From Pseudomonadota bacterium (GTDB lineage: Bacteria; Pseudomonadota; Gammaproteobacteria; JAKAQQ01): a stretch of DNA of 38,074 bases. Location of the stretch: positions 1 to 38,074 of the forward strand of contig JAJZBR010000011.1 of NCBI GenBank assembly GCA_021798795.1, in the 5' to 3' direction. Under the pieces are notes generated by a model. It saw nothing but the letters and a program-made list of their open reading frames with translations, was not told the DNA's origin and searched no databases. Positions 23,253 through 32,381 of this stretch are shown here, piece by piece. Both the position numbers and the translations under genes were made by a program. Position 1 is the stretch's first letter, and each line of letters starts with the position of its first letter.

Positions 23253-25280
23253 CTAGGCGAGAGGCGCGTCTTCTCCGACGAGGGAACCTTGGACCAAGGA
23301 AATGCCGAGATTGAGGAGCGGCGTCATGAGCCGGGCCTGATCGACTCCGGAGGCCAGAATCTCAACGCCGTGCGACTTGAGCGGTCCGAGCAGTCGAGTT
23401 TGCGCGGGGGGTGGGGGCGGGGCCTCGGTTTCCGCCCGATCCGGGTCATCCGGAGTGACGAGATGGGTAACCGGAATTCTCACGAGATCCGGCCTCACGT
23501 GGTTCAAGAGAATGGCGGAATGGGCGGACTCGCCGAATCCATCGAGTCCGATCTGGATTCCGGCGGGTTTGAACCGGGCGATCCACTCCTGCGTTTTCCT
23601 GAGCTGCCCGGCGACCGAGCGTTCGTCAAAGAGAAAAACGAGCTTGAACCCCGATATTTTGGGGAGCGATCCGACCAGCCGGGCCTGGGCTTCTGGGGTG
23701 ACGAGCGCGAGCCCGGAAAGACGCAGGAAGAGTGTGGTCTCTTGCGCAGTCCCATGTCGATTTGGAAATCCAAGTGCCATCTCGATCAAAAGCATCTCGA
23801 GGCCCGCAAGGTTGTCGCTCTCAAAGGCGAGGGTGAAGAAATCGGCCCACCCGTTGAGCCGGTAGGTCTTGAGCAGGCTCGGGTTGAGGCGCAGCTCAAG
23901 ACGCGTGCGGTTGTCTTTGCCGCTCAGGCTCTGGATCGGACGGGCCACCAAGGGCAGTGTTTTGCGTTCGATCATCCGGGCCAGCGCGCTCGCGATGTCG
24001 TCGGATCGGTTGCCGCTTAGGTTGCCCGGTTGATACCGGTTGACGGGGTTTGGACCCGTCGCAGCCTCCTTTGCTTCCCGGGTCAAGGCACGCGGGCTCG
24101 ATCTCGAGATCCGCTCGCTGATCCCGAACTTGAGGTTCAGAAGGATCGATTTGCCGAGCACATCGTAGATCTGGTTGCTCGTGGATGTCTGGATGTCTTT
24201 GACCCAGTTCTCGAGTGTTCCATCACGTGGACGCTCGATCCAAAAGCAGAGTTCCCATCCAACCCGGGTGCACAAATCTGTGGGGGCGAGCAGGGGAGCG
24301 ATCTTCCGTTCGATGAGCCTGCAGGCGGCATGGATGATGAAGGGACCATGTTCTTCGATCAGGGATGAGGGGTTTTCGATACAGGCCACGACCATGGCCT
24401 GTTCGCTGTGCTTGGGGCGGGTGGCCTCGAGCTGCTCCTCGATGTGTGCGAGAAAGTCGACCGGATCGAGCACGCCTCCCGTCGGGGGGGAGATGGATTG
24501 CGGGGGTGGCCGGGGCGACTCGGTCGGAGAAGGTGGGGCTGGCACCCGTATCTCTGGGGGATGCCGGATGACCAGGATGGCCGGTTCACTTCCAAATGTC
24601 GTGGCCCGTAGCGACAGTTTGACTGCGCTGTCCCCTCCCATCGGGGTAGCTTTGAGATCATGGATCTTCTGCTCGGCCGATTGGAGCACGGCCTTGAGTG
24701 CCTGCTTCACCCGTGCCCGGTCTGGTGCCGCGATGGCTTCCAGAAATGAACCACCCTCCCAGGTTTTCAGTCCAAAAGATTCGAGGTAGGCGCGGTTGGC
24801 ATAAAGATACAGCCCATCCTGGATAAAGGCCGCCGCCGTCTCCAGCGTGTCGAAGACGAGGCGGGTGTTGCGGTTGATCTCGTCGATCTCGAAAAGAAGC
24901 CGCGTCCGTTCACGTGTCAGCCGGGACAGCCGGTGTTCCCGCTCGAGTGTCTGACGGGTGCGTTCGGGTTCATCGAGGCTGATCCAAATCCCCTGGGGAG
25001 GGTCGGCAGGGGCTTTTGCGAACATCGAGATGCATGGAACGAGGCTCCAGCGCTCGCGGAGTTCCAAAGGCAGCTCGGACCAGGTGAGCTCCTCTTCGGG
25101 ATCCCAAAGCAGGAGAGACCAGTCACCCGGGCTTTCTTGCGCGAGGGCTTTGCTGCTGTTGATGTAGCGGATTTCGGACAGGATCCCCCGGTTGCGCAGA
25201 AGGGCGTTGATGGCCTCGCCGACTTCCGTCCCTCGGCTGAAGACCAGGAAGGGCCAGGTTTCAAGATCGTTTGTGCTCAT
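23253..25280 (-). CDS. FimX-like degenerate REC-PAS-GGDEF-EAL protein
   Basis: The 675-residue protein has FimX length and order. A receiver-like N-terminal domain (residues about 8-120) lacks a clear phospho-acceptor. A coiled linker leads to a PAS domain (FIQDGLYLYANRAYLESFGL, about 150-200). The GGDEF domain has lost its signature (RVGWELCFWIE near the site), and the EAL domain has ARPIQSL for YQPIVSL and no EAL triad. Degenerate proteins of this kind bind c-di-GMP without turning it over; FimX of Pseudomonas controls type IV pilus assembly and twitching. fimV lies elsewhere in this window. The ATG overlaps the epmB stop by 4 nt, so the two are co-translated. The natural stop abuts an IS remnant. 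Confidence 0.78.
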   Translation of the reverse strand: MSTNDLETWPFLVFSRGTEVGEAINALLRNRGILSEIRYINSSKALAQESPGDWSLLLWDPEEELTWSELPLELRERWSLVPCISMFAKAPADPPQGIWISLDEPERTRQTLEREHRLSRLTRERTRLLFEIDEINRNTRLVFDTLETAAAFIQDGLYLYANRAYLESFGLKTWEGGSFLEAIAAPDRARVKQALKAVLQSAEQKIHDLKATPMGGDSAVKLSLRATTFGSEPAILVIRHPPEIRVPAPPSPTESPRPPPQSISPPTGGVLDPVDFLAHIEEQLEATRPKHSEQAMVVACIENPSSLIEEHGPFIIHAACRLIERKIAPLLAPTDLCTRVGWELCFWIERPRDGTLENWVKDIQTSTSNQIYDVLGKSILLNLKFGISERISRSSPRALTREAKEAATGPNPVNRYQPGNLSGNRSDDIASALARMIERKTLPLVARPIQSLSGKDNRTRLELRLNPSLLKTYRLNGWADFFTLAFESDNLAGLEMLLIEMALGFPNRHGTAQETTLFLRLSGLALVTPEAQARLVGSLPKISGFKLVFLFDERSVAGQLRKTQEWIARFKPAGIQIGLDGFGESAHSAILLNHVRPDLVRIPVTHLVTPDDPDRAETEAPPPPPAQTRLLGPLKSHGVEILASGVDQARLMTPLLNLGISLVQGSLVGEDAPLA

Positions 25281-26296
25281 TCCGCTGCACTCGTAACCGG
25301 GGTTTTGGAGGACGCTCCCGGAATCTCTCGTACGAGCTGTGGCACGAGATAACCGGGCAGTCGGGCGCGGAGCTCGGCCACCAGGTTGACTGCCAGCCTG
25401 TCAGGCACCGCAAAGTGCGCACTGCCCTGAACCGGGTCGAGAAGATGGAGGTAGTAGGGCAGGACGCCATAGGAAAAAAGCGCCTCGGACAGTGCTTCGA
25501 GCACGTCGGAATGGTCGTTGATGCCTTTGAGGAGTACGGACTGGTTGAGCAGGTGGAAACCGTCCCTGCGGAAGCGTTCGAGACTCCGGCCGACCGTTGG
25601 AACCAGCTCATTTGGATGATTCGCGTGAATCACGAGCACGCGGCGGCGGGGGAACTCGCCGAGCGCCCGAATCAGGGATTCCCGGATGCGCGCCGGTCTG
25701 ACCACTGGCTCGCGGGAATGGATTCTGAGCGTCTCGAGATGGGGCAAGGACGCGAGCCGCCTGGAGAGGATCGCAAGTCTCCGGTCACTCAGGGTGAGCG
25801 GATCGCCTCCACTCAGGATGACCTCCCGGATCGTTCGATCCGCGCTGAGATCGGCGATGGCCTGTTCGCAATCGGGATCTTCGCTGATTGCCGTGCGGAT
25901 GGGAAAATATTGGCGGAAGCAGTAGCGGCAGTGAATGCTGCACTCGGCACTCGCGAGGAGGAGTGCCCGGCCGCGATACTTTCGGATGAGACGGGGACTG
26001 GTCCGGCGGTTGGTTTCTCCGAGCGGATCGAGAAGACCCGGCGCGCCGGGTTCGAGCTCGGCGGCCTGGGGCAGGACCTGGAGCAAAAGCGGGTCATGCA
26101 GGTGCCCCGGAGCGATGCGGTTCAGGAATGACCGGCTCACTCGCAGCGGGAAGCGTTTGCTGACCCGGATCTTCGTGGGGTCGGAGACGCATCCGGTTCC
26201 CAGATGCTCGATGAGGCTCGCCGGGTCGGTCACGATGGCAAGCTCGTCGGCTGGATCCGCCGGGGGGTTTAGTCGGGGTTCAAGTTTCGCTATCAT
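25277..26296 (-). CDS. epmB: EF-P (R)-beta-lysine-forming lysine 2,3-aminomutase
   Basis: A radical-SAM enzyme related to KamA that makes (R)-beta-lysine for EF-P modification. The cluster motif CSIHCRYCF (Cys119, 123, 126) binds [4Fe-4S]-[38 protein letters not shown] and [12 protein letters not shown] are family blocks around substrate and PLP. The length is 339 residues with ATG 26296, matching E. coli EpmB (about 342). The frame is open to 26365, but that would overlap the divergent efp. The C-terminal PLP segment [14 protein letters not shown] is present. Only 61 nt separate epmB from efp, so the two promoters must overlap or face each other. Confidence 0.95.
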   Translation of the reverse strand: MIAKLEPRLNPPADPADELAIVTDPASLIEHLGTGCVSDPTKIRVSKRFPLRVSRSFLNRIAPGHLHDPLLLQVLPQAAELEPGAPGLLDPLGETNRRTSPRLIRKYRGRALLLASAECSIHCRYCFRQYFPIRTAISEDPDCEQAIADLSADRTIREVILSGGDPLTLSDRRLAILSRRLASLPHLETLRIHSREPVVRPARIRESLIRALGEFPRRRVLVIHANHPNELVPTVGRSLERFRRDGFHLLNQSVLLKGINDHSDVLEALSEALFSYGVLPYYLHLLDPVQGSAHFAVPDRLAVNLVAELRARLPGYLVPQLVREIPGASSKTPVTSAAE

Positions 26297-26357
26297 AGGC
26301 AACCGGCCAGCCCATCCGGCGCCCGCAAGCGCTCTGGGCTCCAAAGGATCATCGATC

Positions 26358-26927
26358 ATGAGCAACTATAGTACCAATGAATTCAAGAGTGGCCTCAAAA
26401 TCATTCTCGATGGCGACCCCTACAATATCGTCGAGAACGAGTTTGTCAAACCGGGCAAGGGCCAGGCCTTCAACCGGGTGCGCATACGCAATCTGAAAAC
26501 GAGCCGGGTGATCGAAAAAACCTTCAAATCGGGCGATGTCGTGGAGGCTGCGGATGTCGTCGATGCCGAGATGCAATACCTCTACCAGGACGGAACCCAC
26601 TGGCATTTCATGCATCCTGAGACCTTCGAGCAATACCAGGCCGATGCGACGGCCATGGGCGATGCGGCAAGCTGGCTCAAGGGCGAGGAACTTTGCACCG
26701 TGACCCTCTGGAACGGGCGCCCGCTCCTCGTTCAATCACCGCATACGGTTACCCTGCGTGTGACCCGGACGGACCCGGGTCTGCGTGGGGATACCTCGAG
26801 CGGGGGTAGCAAGCCTGCGGTCCTCGAAACCGGAGCGAGCGTCCGGGTTCCGCTCTTCATCCAGGAAGGTGAGCTCATCAAGGTCAACACCCGGACCTCC
26901 GAATACGTCGCTCGTGGCAAAGAGTGA
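26358..26927 (+). CDS. efp: elongation factor P
   Basis: EF-P enters the ribosomal E site and rescues stalling at polyproline. The 189-residue protein aligns end to end with E. coli [17 protein letters not shown], then [11 protein letters not shown] with the modified Lys at position 34, the OB-fold block TYLY-type ([14 protein letters not shown]), and the C-terminal VKVNTR..EYV-like ending. AAGGA lies 9 nt before the ATG. epmB lies divergently upstream and epmA overlaps the 3' end by 14 nt, so substrate and both modifying enzymes are made together. Confidence 0.98.
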   Translation: MSNYSTNEFKSGLKIILDGDPYNIVENEFVKPGKGQAFNRVRIRNLKTSRVIEKTFKSGDVVEAADVVDAEMQYLYQDGTHWHFMHPETFEQYQADATAMGDAASWLKGEELCTVTLWNGRPLLVQSPHTVTLRVTRTDPGLRGDTSSGGSKPAVLETGASVRVPLFIQEGELIKVNTRTSEYVARGKE

Positions 26928-27876
26928 TCCGGACGACTGGCGACCCAGCGCCCCCGTGGCGGCGCTTCGGCTCCGGGCGGATCTCAAATCAGAGATCCGT
27001 GCCTTTCTGTCCGAACGAGACATTCTCGAAGTTGATACGCCCCGAATCGCAGGTTCGGCGGCGACCGATCCCCAGATCACCTGCTTCGCGGTGGAGGGAT
27101 CCCGTTCCCATTTTTGGCTGATTCCCTCTCCGGAGTTCCATCTCAAACGCCTGCTGTGCGCGGGATTGGGCGATATCTACAGCTTCGGCCCGGTTTTCCG
27201 TGACGAGGAGTGGGGTCCGCTCCATGAACCGGAGTTCACCCTCCTTGAGTATTATCGGATGGGAATGACTGGCGCGGCGCTCGCCGAGGAAGTGGCCGGG
27301 CTCCTCACCCGACTGCTCGGGGAAATCGGTCCCGTCGAACGCATCTCCTTCGCCGAACTCTTCGAGGGCGAACTCGGAATCGATCCCTTCGAGGCACCCG
27401 TACAAGCCCTCTGGGAGCGGGTTGCAACGGAGCACCGGGATCACCTTCCGCGCACCGACCGCGGTCTCCTCTGGGATTTCTTCCTGGGAAATGTGTTTTA
27501 TCCGAGGCTCGGTGGGAAAACCATCGCTGTGATCCACGATTTTCCCGCCGAACAGGCCGCGCTCGCCCGGCTTCGTCCGGACAATCCCCTCGTCTCGGAA
27601 CGCTTCGAGATCGTGGTTCGGGGGCTTGAGATTGCGAATGGCTACCATGAGCTCAATGACCCTGAAGAACAAATCCGGCGTTTTGAGATCGAACGTCGAG
27701 CACGGGCGCGACTTGGACGGGCGGATGTTGAACCGGATACCCGCTATCTTCTGGCGCTCGATGCCGGCCTGCCGGATTGTTCAGGGGTTGCGATCGGATT
27801 CGACCGGATCATGCTTCTCGCTACGGGGGCACAGACCCTTTCGGAGGTGGTCGCCTTTCCAGCGGCCAGAGCCTGA
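26914..27876 (+). CDS. epmA: EF-P--(R)-beta-lysine ligase
   Basis: EpmA (PoxA, GenX, YjeA) is a truncated lysyl-tRNA synthetase that attaches beta-lysine to Lys34 of EF-P. The class II core lacks the anticodon domain. Motif 1 region is [12 protein letters not shown], motif 2 [20 protein letters not shown], and motif 3 [25 protein letters not shown] and ANGYHELND are family blocks. The start is GTG 26914, inside the last codons of efp; it yields 320 residues and an N-terminus matching E. coli EpmA. EpmC, which hydroxylates the modified Lys, is not in the window. Confidence 0.95.
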   Translation: MAKSDPDDWRPSAPVAALRLRADLKSEIRAFLSERDILEVDTPRIAGSAATDPQITCFAVEGSRSHFWLIPSPEFHLKRLLCAGLGDIYSFGPVFRDEEWGPLHEPEFTLLEYYRMGMTGAALAEEVAGLLTRLLGEIGPVERISFAELFEGELGIDPFEAPVQALWERVATEHRDHLPRTDRGLLWDFFLGNVFYPRLGGKTIAVIHDFPAEQAALARLRPDNPLVSERFEIVVRGLEIANGYHELNDPEEQIRRFEIERRARARLGRADVEPDTRYLLALDAGLPDCSGVAIGFDRIMLLATGAQTLSEVVAFPAARA

Positions 27877-27885
27877 GAATCACCC

Positions 27886-28383
27886 GTGACCCACCCCTCG
27901 ACGATCGACCCGGGATCCGATTTTTACCCTGCGCTCCATCGGGCGCTGGCTGCACTGCTTGCGGGCGAACGTGACCCGATCGCGAATACCGCCAACATGG
28001 CTGCGCTCATTTATCAGGAAATGGAACGCGTGAGCTGGGTCGGCTTTTATTTCAAGCGTGCTTCCGAGCTCGTACTCGGTCCCTTTCAGGGGCCGCCAGC
28101 CTGCATTCGGATCCCCTTTGGAGAGGGGGTCTGCGGTCTCGCGGCCCAGTCCGGTCAAAGCCTCCGGGTAGGCCGGGTACAGGATTTCCCGGGACACATT
28201 GCCTGTGATGCGAGAGCCCAGAGCGAACTCGTGATCCCGATCCGATGGGCGGGTGAGGTGGTTGGCGTTCTTGACCTTGACAGTCACATAGCCGAGCGTT
28301 TTCTTGAAGCCGATCAAATCGGACTGGCCTCCTGTGTGCGATTGCTTGAATGCGCGGTCGACTGGAGGTTGGTCTCAAGCTGA
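27886..28383 (+). CDS. msrC: free methionine-(R)-sulfoxide reductase (GAF domain)
   Basis: A single GAF domain of 165 residues. It has the three cysteines of fRMsr at residues 73, 83 and 107, the same 10 and 24 residue spacing as Cys84, 94 and 118 of E. coli. The context motifs are WVGFYF, IPFGEGVCG, FPGHIACD and SELVIPI. The enzyme reduces free methionine-R-sulfoxide with thioredoxin. The start is GTG 27886, 9 nt after the epmA stop, so it probably belongs to the efp-epmA transcript. Confidence 0.92.
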   Translation: MTHPSTIDPGSDFYPALHRALAALLAGERDPIANTANMAALIYQEMERVSWVGFYFKRASELVLGPFQGPPACIRIPFGEGVCGLAAQSGQSLRVGRVQDFPGHIACDARAQSELVIPIRWAGEVVGVLDLDSHIAERFLEADQIGLASCVRLLECAVDWRLVSS

Positions 28384-28424
28384 GCAGAGCGCTCAGGACG
28401 AGCGTTGCCTCTTGGGTTCGATCG

Positions 28425-28459
28425 TTATCCACAGAACCTGTGGAAAACTCTGTGGATGA
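28425..28459. promoter_or_regulatory. cluster of three DnaA-box-like sites
   Basis: TTATCCACA at 28425-28433 is a perfect DnaA box. TGTGGAAAA at 28439-28447 is, on the other strand, TTTTCCACA, which fits TTWTNCACA. TGTGGATGA at 28451-28459 reads TCATCCACA on the other strand, one mismatch. Three sites within 35 bp, two facing the first, are far more than chance would place. None of the usual origin neighbours (dnaA, dnaN, rpmH, mnmG) is near. Confidence 0.6.
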
Positions 28460-28666
28460 TCAGCATGGATGTCAATCCGGGGCCTTAAGAATGGACGAGT
28501 TCCTCGGCATCGGATAATTGTTGCTCAGTAAGAAAAATCATTTATTTCATGTAGATACAAGACACTAGCGGAAATCATTTTGAGATTGCACTGCATGTTG
28601 CCCATTTGTGGTGGCAGCATACGAGCATGTGCATAAATCATTCCGGGGTCCCGGCCCGATGCGGGA

Positions 28667-28694
28667 ACCTGTCCCGCTCCCGGCAGGGACAGGT
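28667..28694. repeat. perfect 9-bp inverted repeat
   Basis: ACCTGTCCC (28667-28675) and GGGACAGGT (28686-28694) flank a 10-nt loop. No T run follows on either strand, so it is not a classical terminator. It lies between the convergent msrC and psd and may stop or stabilise both transcripts. Single copy in this window. Confidence 0.6.
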
Positions 28695-28761
28695 CGGGTC
28701 ATCAGGTTTCGTGAGTGATTCCCGGCAGTTGGATGAAACGGATGCGGATGTGCTCCTCTGG

Positions 28762-29586
28762 CTAGGTGCGGGGACGAGCGCATGTTTCTCCGACGCGCAC
28801 CTTGCCGAGATCCCGCGTGGGCTGCCAGATCGACCCTGGTGCGAGGACGATCACACTCGAACCATAGTTGAAGCGACCAATTTCGTCACCCCGCCCAAAG
28901 GATCGGCCGATTCCCCGTGCCAGGGCTTCCTGGAAGGCCGGGCCCGTGTCTTGCCAGGACAGCCGGGCCGGGCACCACGGTGTTTCAATCCCCCCGACCA
29001 GTCGCGCTGCAATGAGGATGAGCTGAAGAGGGCCGCACTCGGTGGCAAAGGTCAAAAGTACCCGTTCATTTTGTGCGAGCGTATCGGGTCGGCGGGCGAC
29101 CCGGCTCGGGTTCACCGAACGGAATCGTCCCGGGATCCATTCTGCATGAACCAGGCGGCCGGCCGATGGCATGTGGACGCGGTGATAGTCATGTGGGGCA
29201 AGATAGAAGTTGAAAAAGACCGCATCCGGATCGAAGAGGCCGGGCGTGGGGGAGGCCCTGCTGCCGAGTCCAGTCCAGGAGAAGGCCTGACCTTTGACCG
29301 AAACGACGTCCGAGTCATGCGCTTGTCCGAAACTGACCAGGGTTCCATCGACCGGAGATAAGAGATCGGGCGCCGGGCCGGGCGGTCGTCTGCCAGTGCC
29401 TAGCGCGCGCGTAAAAAAAGCGTTGAAGTCGGAATAGGCACGCAAGTCGCCTGTGGCCGCATCGGAAAGATCGATCGCATAGAAGAACATGAACCCCCGG
29501 ATGAGCAGCCACCGAAGCCAGACCATTTGGCTACGCGTGATGCGATAGAGCGCCGCGAGCAGCCAGCGTTTCGGTGCCGCGGTCAT
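28762..29586 (-). CDS. psd: phosphatidylserine decarboxylase
   Basis: Psd makes phosphatidylethanolamine in the inner membrane and self-cleaves to form a pyruvoyl cofactor. The catalytic triad is visible: Asp80 in LLSPVDG, His132 in YLAPHDYHRVHMP, and Ser243 in NYGSSVIV. The cleavage motif, LGST in E. coli, reads YGSS here, with cleavage expected between Gly242 and Ser243. A hydrophobic N-terminal helix (RWLLIRGFMFFYAIDL) fits membrane association. The protein has 274 residues, shorter than E. coli (322), mainly at the N-terminus. It lies 19 nt downstream of the FMN-reductase gene on the same strand. Confidence 0.93.
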   Translation of the reverse strand: MTAAPKRWLLAALYRITRSQMVWLRWLLIRGFMFFYAIDLSDAATGDLRAYSDFNAFFTRALGTGRRPPGPAPDLLSPVDGTLVSFGQAHDSDVVSVKGQAFSWTGLGSRASPTPGLFDPDAVFFNFYLAPHDYHRVHMPSAGRLVHAEWIPGRFRSVNPSRVARRPDTLAQNERVLLTFATECGPLQLILIAARLVGGIETPWCPARLSWQDTGPAFQEALARGIGRSFGRGDEIGRFNYGSSVIVLAPGSIWQPTRDLGKVRVGETCARPRT

Positions 29587-29605
29587 GGTCAGCGGGGTGC
29601 GCGAG

Positions 29606-30163
29606 TCAGGGTGTGAGACGCCGAATCCATTTTTCGAACGCCACGAGCCAGGTTCGGATGAGATCGCGCGTTGCAGTATCAGTCAGGCGACCTTCGGCAT
29701 CGAATTTGTGCGTGGCATCCGGCACGATGATTTCGGGACGCTGGAGCAGTTTCGCATCGAGGTAAACGAAGACCTGACGCAAATGCATCTGGGCGCGAAC
29801 GGTTCCGAACAGCGAGGCGCTCGCGCCCATGATGGCAATCGGCTTGTCAAGAAACGGCTGGTCAGGGGGTCTTGAGATCCAGTCAATCGCGTTTTTGAGG
29901 ATCCCCGGAAAAGAATAGTTGTATTCCGGTGTGGCAATCAGAATTCCGTCCGCTGTGGCAATCTTCTGGCGCAGCTGAGCGACCGGTTCCGGGAATCCTC
30001 CGACCCGGACATCCTCGTTATAGGGTGGGATGATGCCGAGCGGGAAGTTCTCGAGCCCAAGCCCCTCCGGCAGGAGTTCCCGGGCCGCCTCCATGAGTCC
30101 CCGGTTGTACGAATGTGCCCGGAGGCTGCCGACCAGTCCGATCAGGTGGAGATGTTTGCGCAT
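29606..30163 (-). CDS. NADPH-dependent FMN reductase (ChrR/YieF-type quinone or chromate reductase)
   Basis: A 185-residue flavodoxin-like protein. The FMN phosphate loop is LVGSLRAHSYNRGLM at the N-terminus, the family signature is IATPEYNYSFPGILKNAIDW followed by RPP, and PIAIMGASASLFGTVRAQ forms the third loop. Members reduce quinones, chromate, azo dyes or free FMN with NAD(P)H; the natural substrate cannot be read from sequence. ATG 30163 gives the standard N-terminus, and the frame upstream to 30301 crosses the palindromic promoter. It is the first gene of the psd transcript and diverges from prmB. Confidence 0.88.
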   Translation of the reverse strand: MRKHLHLIGLVGSLRAHSYNRGLMEAARELLPEGLGLENFPLGIIPPYNEDVRVGGFPEPVAQLRQKIATADGILIATPEYNYSFPGILKNAIDWISRPPDQPFLDKPIAIMGASASLFGTVRAQMHLRQVFVYLDAKLLQRPEIIVPDATHKFDAEGRLTDTATRDLIRTWLVAFEKWIRRLTP

Positions 30164-30186
30164 GGCCCCTATCCGGTTTGAAGGAT

Positions 30187-30203
30187 CCTCTATAGTATAG
30201 AGG
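30187..30203. promoter_or_regulatory. 17-bp palindrome with overlapping divergent -10 boxes
   Basis: CCTCTATA, a central G and TATAGAGG form a perfect palindrome. Its core contains TATAGT on the plus strand (30191-30196) and TATACT on the minus strand (30199-30194), each a good -10, between the divergent FMN-reductase and prmB genes. The -35 regions are poor on both sides. The site could be a shared core promoter or an operator. Confidence 0.45.
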
Positions 30204-30299
30204 GCGGTATCCATGGGGGTCGATGCCCGATGCGCACGAGCGGGTTCACCCGGGCGCCGCGACCGACCCCTCTCGCAAGATGTGGCCCAGATTCGATCC

Positions 30300-31250
30300 A
30301 TGATCCAGAAAACTCAAGCGACCAGCATTCCAGCGGAATCTCCCGCCCCTGATTCCGAAGTACTGGCCACGCTCCGCTCCGGCCGGGATTGGATCCGCTA
30401 TGCCGCAAGCCGTCTCGCTGCGGCGGATCTCGCCTATGGACAGGGCAGCGATGATGCCCTGGAAGAAGCCGAACGTCTGGTCGGAGCAATCCTGCACTGG
30501 GATCCGCTCTGGCCCGAAGATTACCTGCGTGCCCGGATACTCCCCGCCGAGCGTCAGGCCATCGCGGCACTCATCGAGCGGAGGATAAGGGAGCGTCGCC
30601 CCCTCGCGTATCTCGTCCGGGAATCGTATTTCTTCGGGTTGCGTCTTTATGTCGACGAGCGCGTACTGATTCCGCGCTCGCCGATCGGCGAACTTCTGGA
30701 CCAGCACTTTGAACCGTGGATCAAAAGTCACGAGCTCAGACGGGTCCTCGATTTCGGAACGGGATCGGGTGCCCTGGCCATCGGGTGCGCACTGGCTTTT
30801 CCAGATGCCACGGTCGATGCCATTGACCGCTCCGAGGCGGCACTCCAGGTGGCCGCAATCAACCGGGACCGGTATGGACTCGGTTCAAGATTGCGTCTCC
30901 TGCACTCCGACGGATTTTCAGCCCTGTCCGGTTCCCGCTATGACCTCATCTTGGCCAACCCGCCTTATGTCGATGACCCAAGCCTGGCTCGGTTACCCCC
31001 CGAGTTCGCCCACGAACCACAAGACGCCCTGGCGGGAGGTCACCAAGGCCTCGATGTCATCGCCCCTCTTTTGACTGAAGCCGTCTCCCATCTCACCCCG
31101 AAGGGGATCTTGGTGCTCGAGGTCGGTGGCGCGGCTGAGCGGGTCGATGCGCGTTGGCCACACATTCCCTGGTCATGGCCGGAGCTCGCGAGTGGTCGGC
31201 GCGATGTGCTCCTTGTGGACCGGCCCGCGCTCGAGGCGGCTCAGATCTAG
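30300..31250 (+). CDS. prmB: ribosomal protein uL3 N5-glutamine methyltransferase
   Basis: PrmB methylates a glutamine of ribosomal protein L3. The 316-residue protein has an N-terminal helical domain and RRPLAYLVRESYFFGLRLYV..RVLIPRSPIGELL, which is PrmB-specific (PrmA/HemK differ here). The SAM fold opens with VLDFGTGSGALAIGCA, and the catalytic NPPYVD sits at about residue 220. The DFGTG first loop and IDRSEAAL second strand are standard. ATG 30300 starts just before the conserved part, although no good ribosome binding site is visible. It directly abuts aroC, whose ATG follows the prmB stop with no gap. Confidence 0.93.
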   Translation: MIQKTQATSIPAESPAPDSEVLATLRSGRDWIRYAASRLAAADLAYGQGSDDALEEAERLVGAILHWDPLWPEDYLRARILPAERQAIAALIERRIRERRPLAYLVRESYFFGLRLYVDERVLIPRSPIGELLDQHFEPWIKSHELRRVLDFGTGSGALAIGCALAFPDATVDAIDRSEAALQVAAINRDRYGLGSRLRLLHSDGFSALSGSRYDLILANPPYVDDPSLARLPPEFAHEPQDALAGGHQGLDVIAPLLTEAVSHLTPKGILVLEVGGAAERVDARWPHIPWSWPELASGRRDVLLVDRPALEAAQI

Positions 31251-32381
31251 ATGGGCGGCAATCGTTTCGGTGAGCTGTTTTGCGTCACAACCTTTGGCGA
31301 GAGCCATGGTCCGGCGCTTGGAGCCGTGGTTGACGGATGCCCCCCGGGTCTGCCGCTCGCGGAGTCCGATCTCCAGGCTGATCTTGACCGTCGTCGGCCG
31401 GGACAGTCCCGCTATACCTCCCAACGGCACGAAGCGGATCGGGTCCAGATCCTGTCGGGGGTATTCGAAGGGGTGACGACGGGAACCAGCATCGGCCTCC
31501 TGATTGCCAACACGGATGCCCGGCCGGGAGACTACCATGAGCTGGCGGAGGTGATGAGACCCGGCCACGGGGATTATCCATATCTCATGAAATACGGGTG
31601 CCGTGACTTCCGGGGTGGTGGGCGCGCTTCCGCACGTGAGACGGCGATGCGGGTTGCAGCCGGAGCGATCGCACGCAAGTATCTCGCGCTTCGCATGGGG
31701 ATCGAAATTGTAGGCTGGTTGGATGGGATCGGATCGTTGCGCTATGACGGGGCGCCACCACGGATTCGGCCGGACAATGATTTTTTTGCTCCGGAGGAGG
31801 CTTGGCTTCGACCCATTGCCGAGCTCATCGAAACCCTGAGACGCGAAGGGGATTCCGTGGGCGCCCGGGTCGGGGTCGCCGCCTATGGCGTGCCCGCCGG
31901 GTTTGGAGATCCCGTTTTCGACAAGCTGGATGCGACGCTCGCGCATGCACTCATGAGTATCGGCGCCGTCAAGGCAATCGAGATCGGCGATGGCCTCGCG
32001 GCTGCTTTTCAGCGCGGGCGCGAACACCGGGATGCAATCACCCCCCGGGGATTCGTGACGAATCATGCCGGAGGGATTCTTGCCGGGATTTCAACCGGGC
32101 AGGTGATCCGCCTCTATCTCGCATTCAAACCCACCTCGAGTATCCGCCTGCCGATCGACACGGTCGGTCGGGATGGACAGCCCCGCATCCTCGAGGTCAA
32201 GGGGCGACATGATCCCTGTGTGGGAATCCGGGGCGTGCCCGTTGCGGAAGCCATGGTGGCTCTTGTGCTCATGGATCATGCTTTGAGGCAGCGGGGACAA
32301 AACGGCGCGGTCACGCCACCGATGCGACCGATACCGGGTTCGGCCGGAGAGGAGACGGGAGTGGGGTCGGATGCAACCTGA
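31251..32381 (+). CDS. aroC: chorismate synthase
   Basis: The last enzyme of the shikimate pathway converts EPSP to chorismate with reduced FMN. The 376-residue protein shows [18 protein letters not shown] with the active-site His near the start, [18 protein letters not shown], then [20 protein letters not shown] and [17 protein letters not shown]. The second catalytic His lies in the GREHRDA region. It is full length. The prmB-aroC-asd order is seen in several Gammaproteobacteria. The 3' end overlaps asd by 11 nt. Confidence 0.97.
   Translation: MGGNRFGELFCVTTFGESHGPALGAVVDGCPPGLPLAESDLQADLDRRRPGQSRYTSQRHEADRVQILSGVFEGVTTGTSIGLLIANTDARPGDYHELAEVMRPGHGDYPYLMKYGCRDFRGGGRASARETAMRVAAGAIARKYLALRMGIEIVGWLDGIGSLRYDGAPPRIRPDNDFFAPEEAWLRPIAELIETLRREGDSVGARVGVAAYGVPAGFGDPVFDKLDATLAHALMSIGAVKAIEIGDGLAAAFQRGREHRDAITPRGFVTNHAGGILAGISTGQVIRLYLAFKPTSSIRLPIDTVGRDGQPRILEVKGRHDPCVGIRGVPVAEAMVALVLMDHALRQRGQNGAVTPPMRPIPGSAGEETGVGSDAT

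Larger units (their letters stand above)
28384..28761. other. gene-free convergent intergenic region with structured DNA
   Basis: No ORF here has coding character. The stretch holds three DnaA-box-like 9-mers (28425-28459), an AT-rich block (about 28511-28600, including ATCATTTATTTCATGTAGAT), a GC-rich hairpin (28667-28694) and a second loose hairpin before it. Both flanking genes end here (msrC from the left, psd from the right). A gap this size is unusual for such packed DNA, and promoters are not needed in it. It could host a small RNA, a DnaA-binding locus or a bidirectional terminator. Confidence 0.55.

Noticed and set aside
28384-28761. Calling the DnaA-box region the chromosomal origin.
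   Set aside because: None of the usual origin neighbours is present and three boxes are too few for a typical oriC, so it is listed only as a DnaA-binding candidate.
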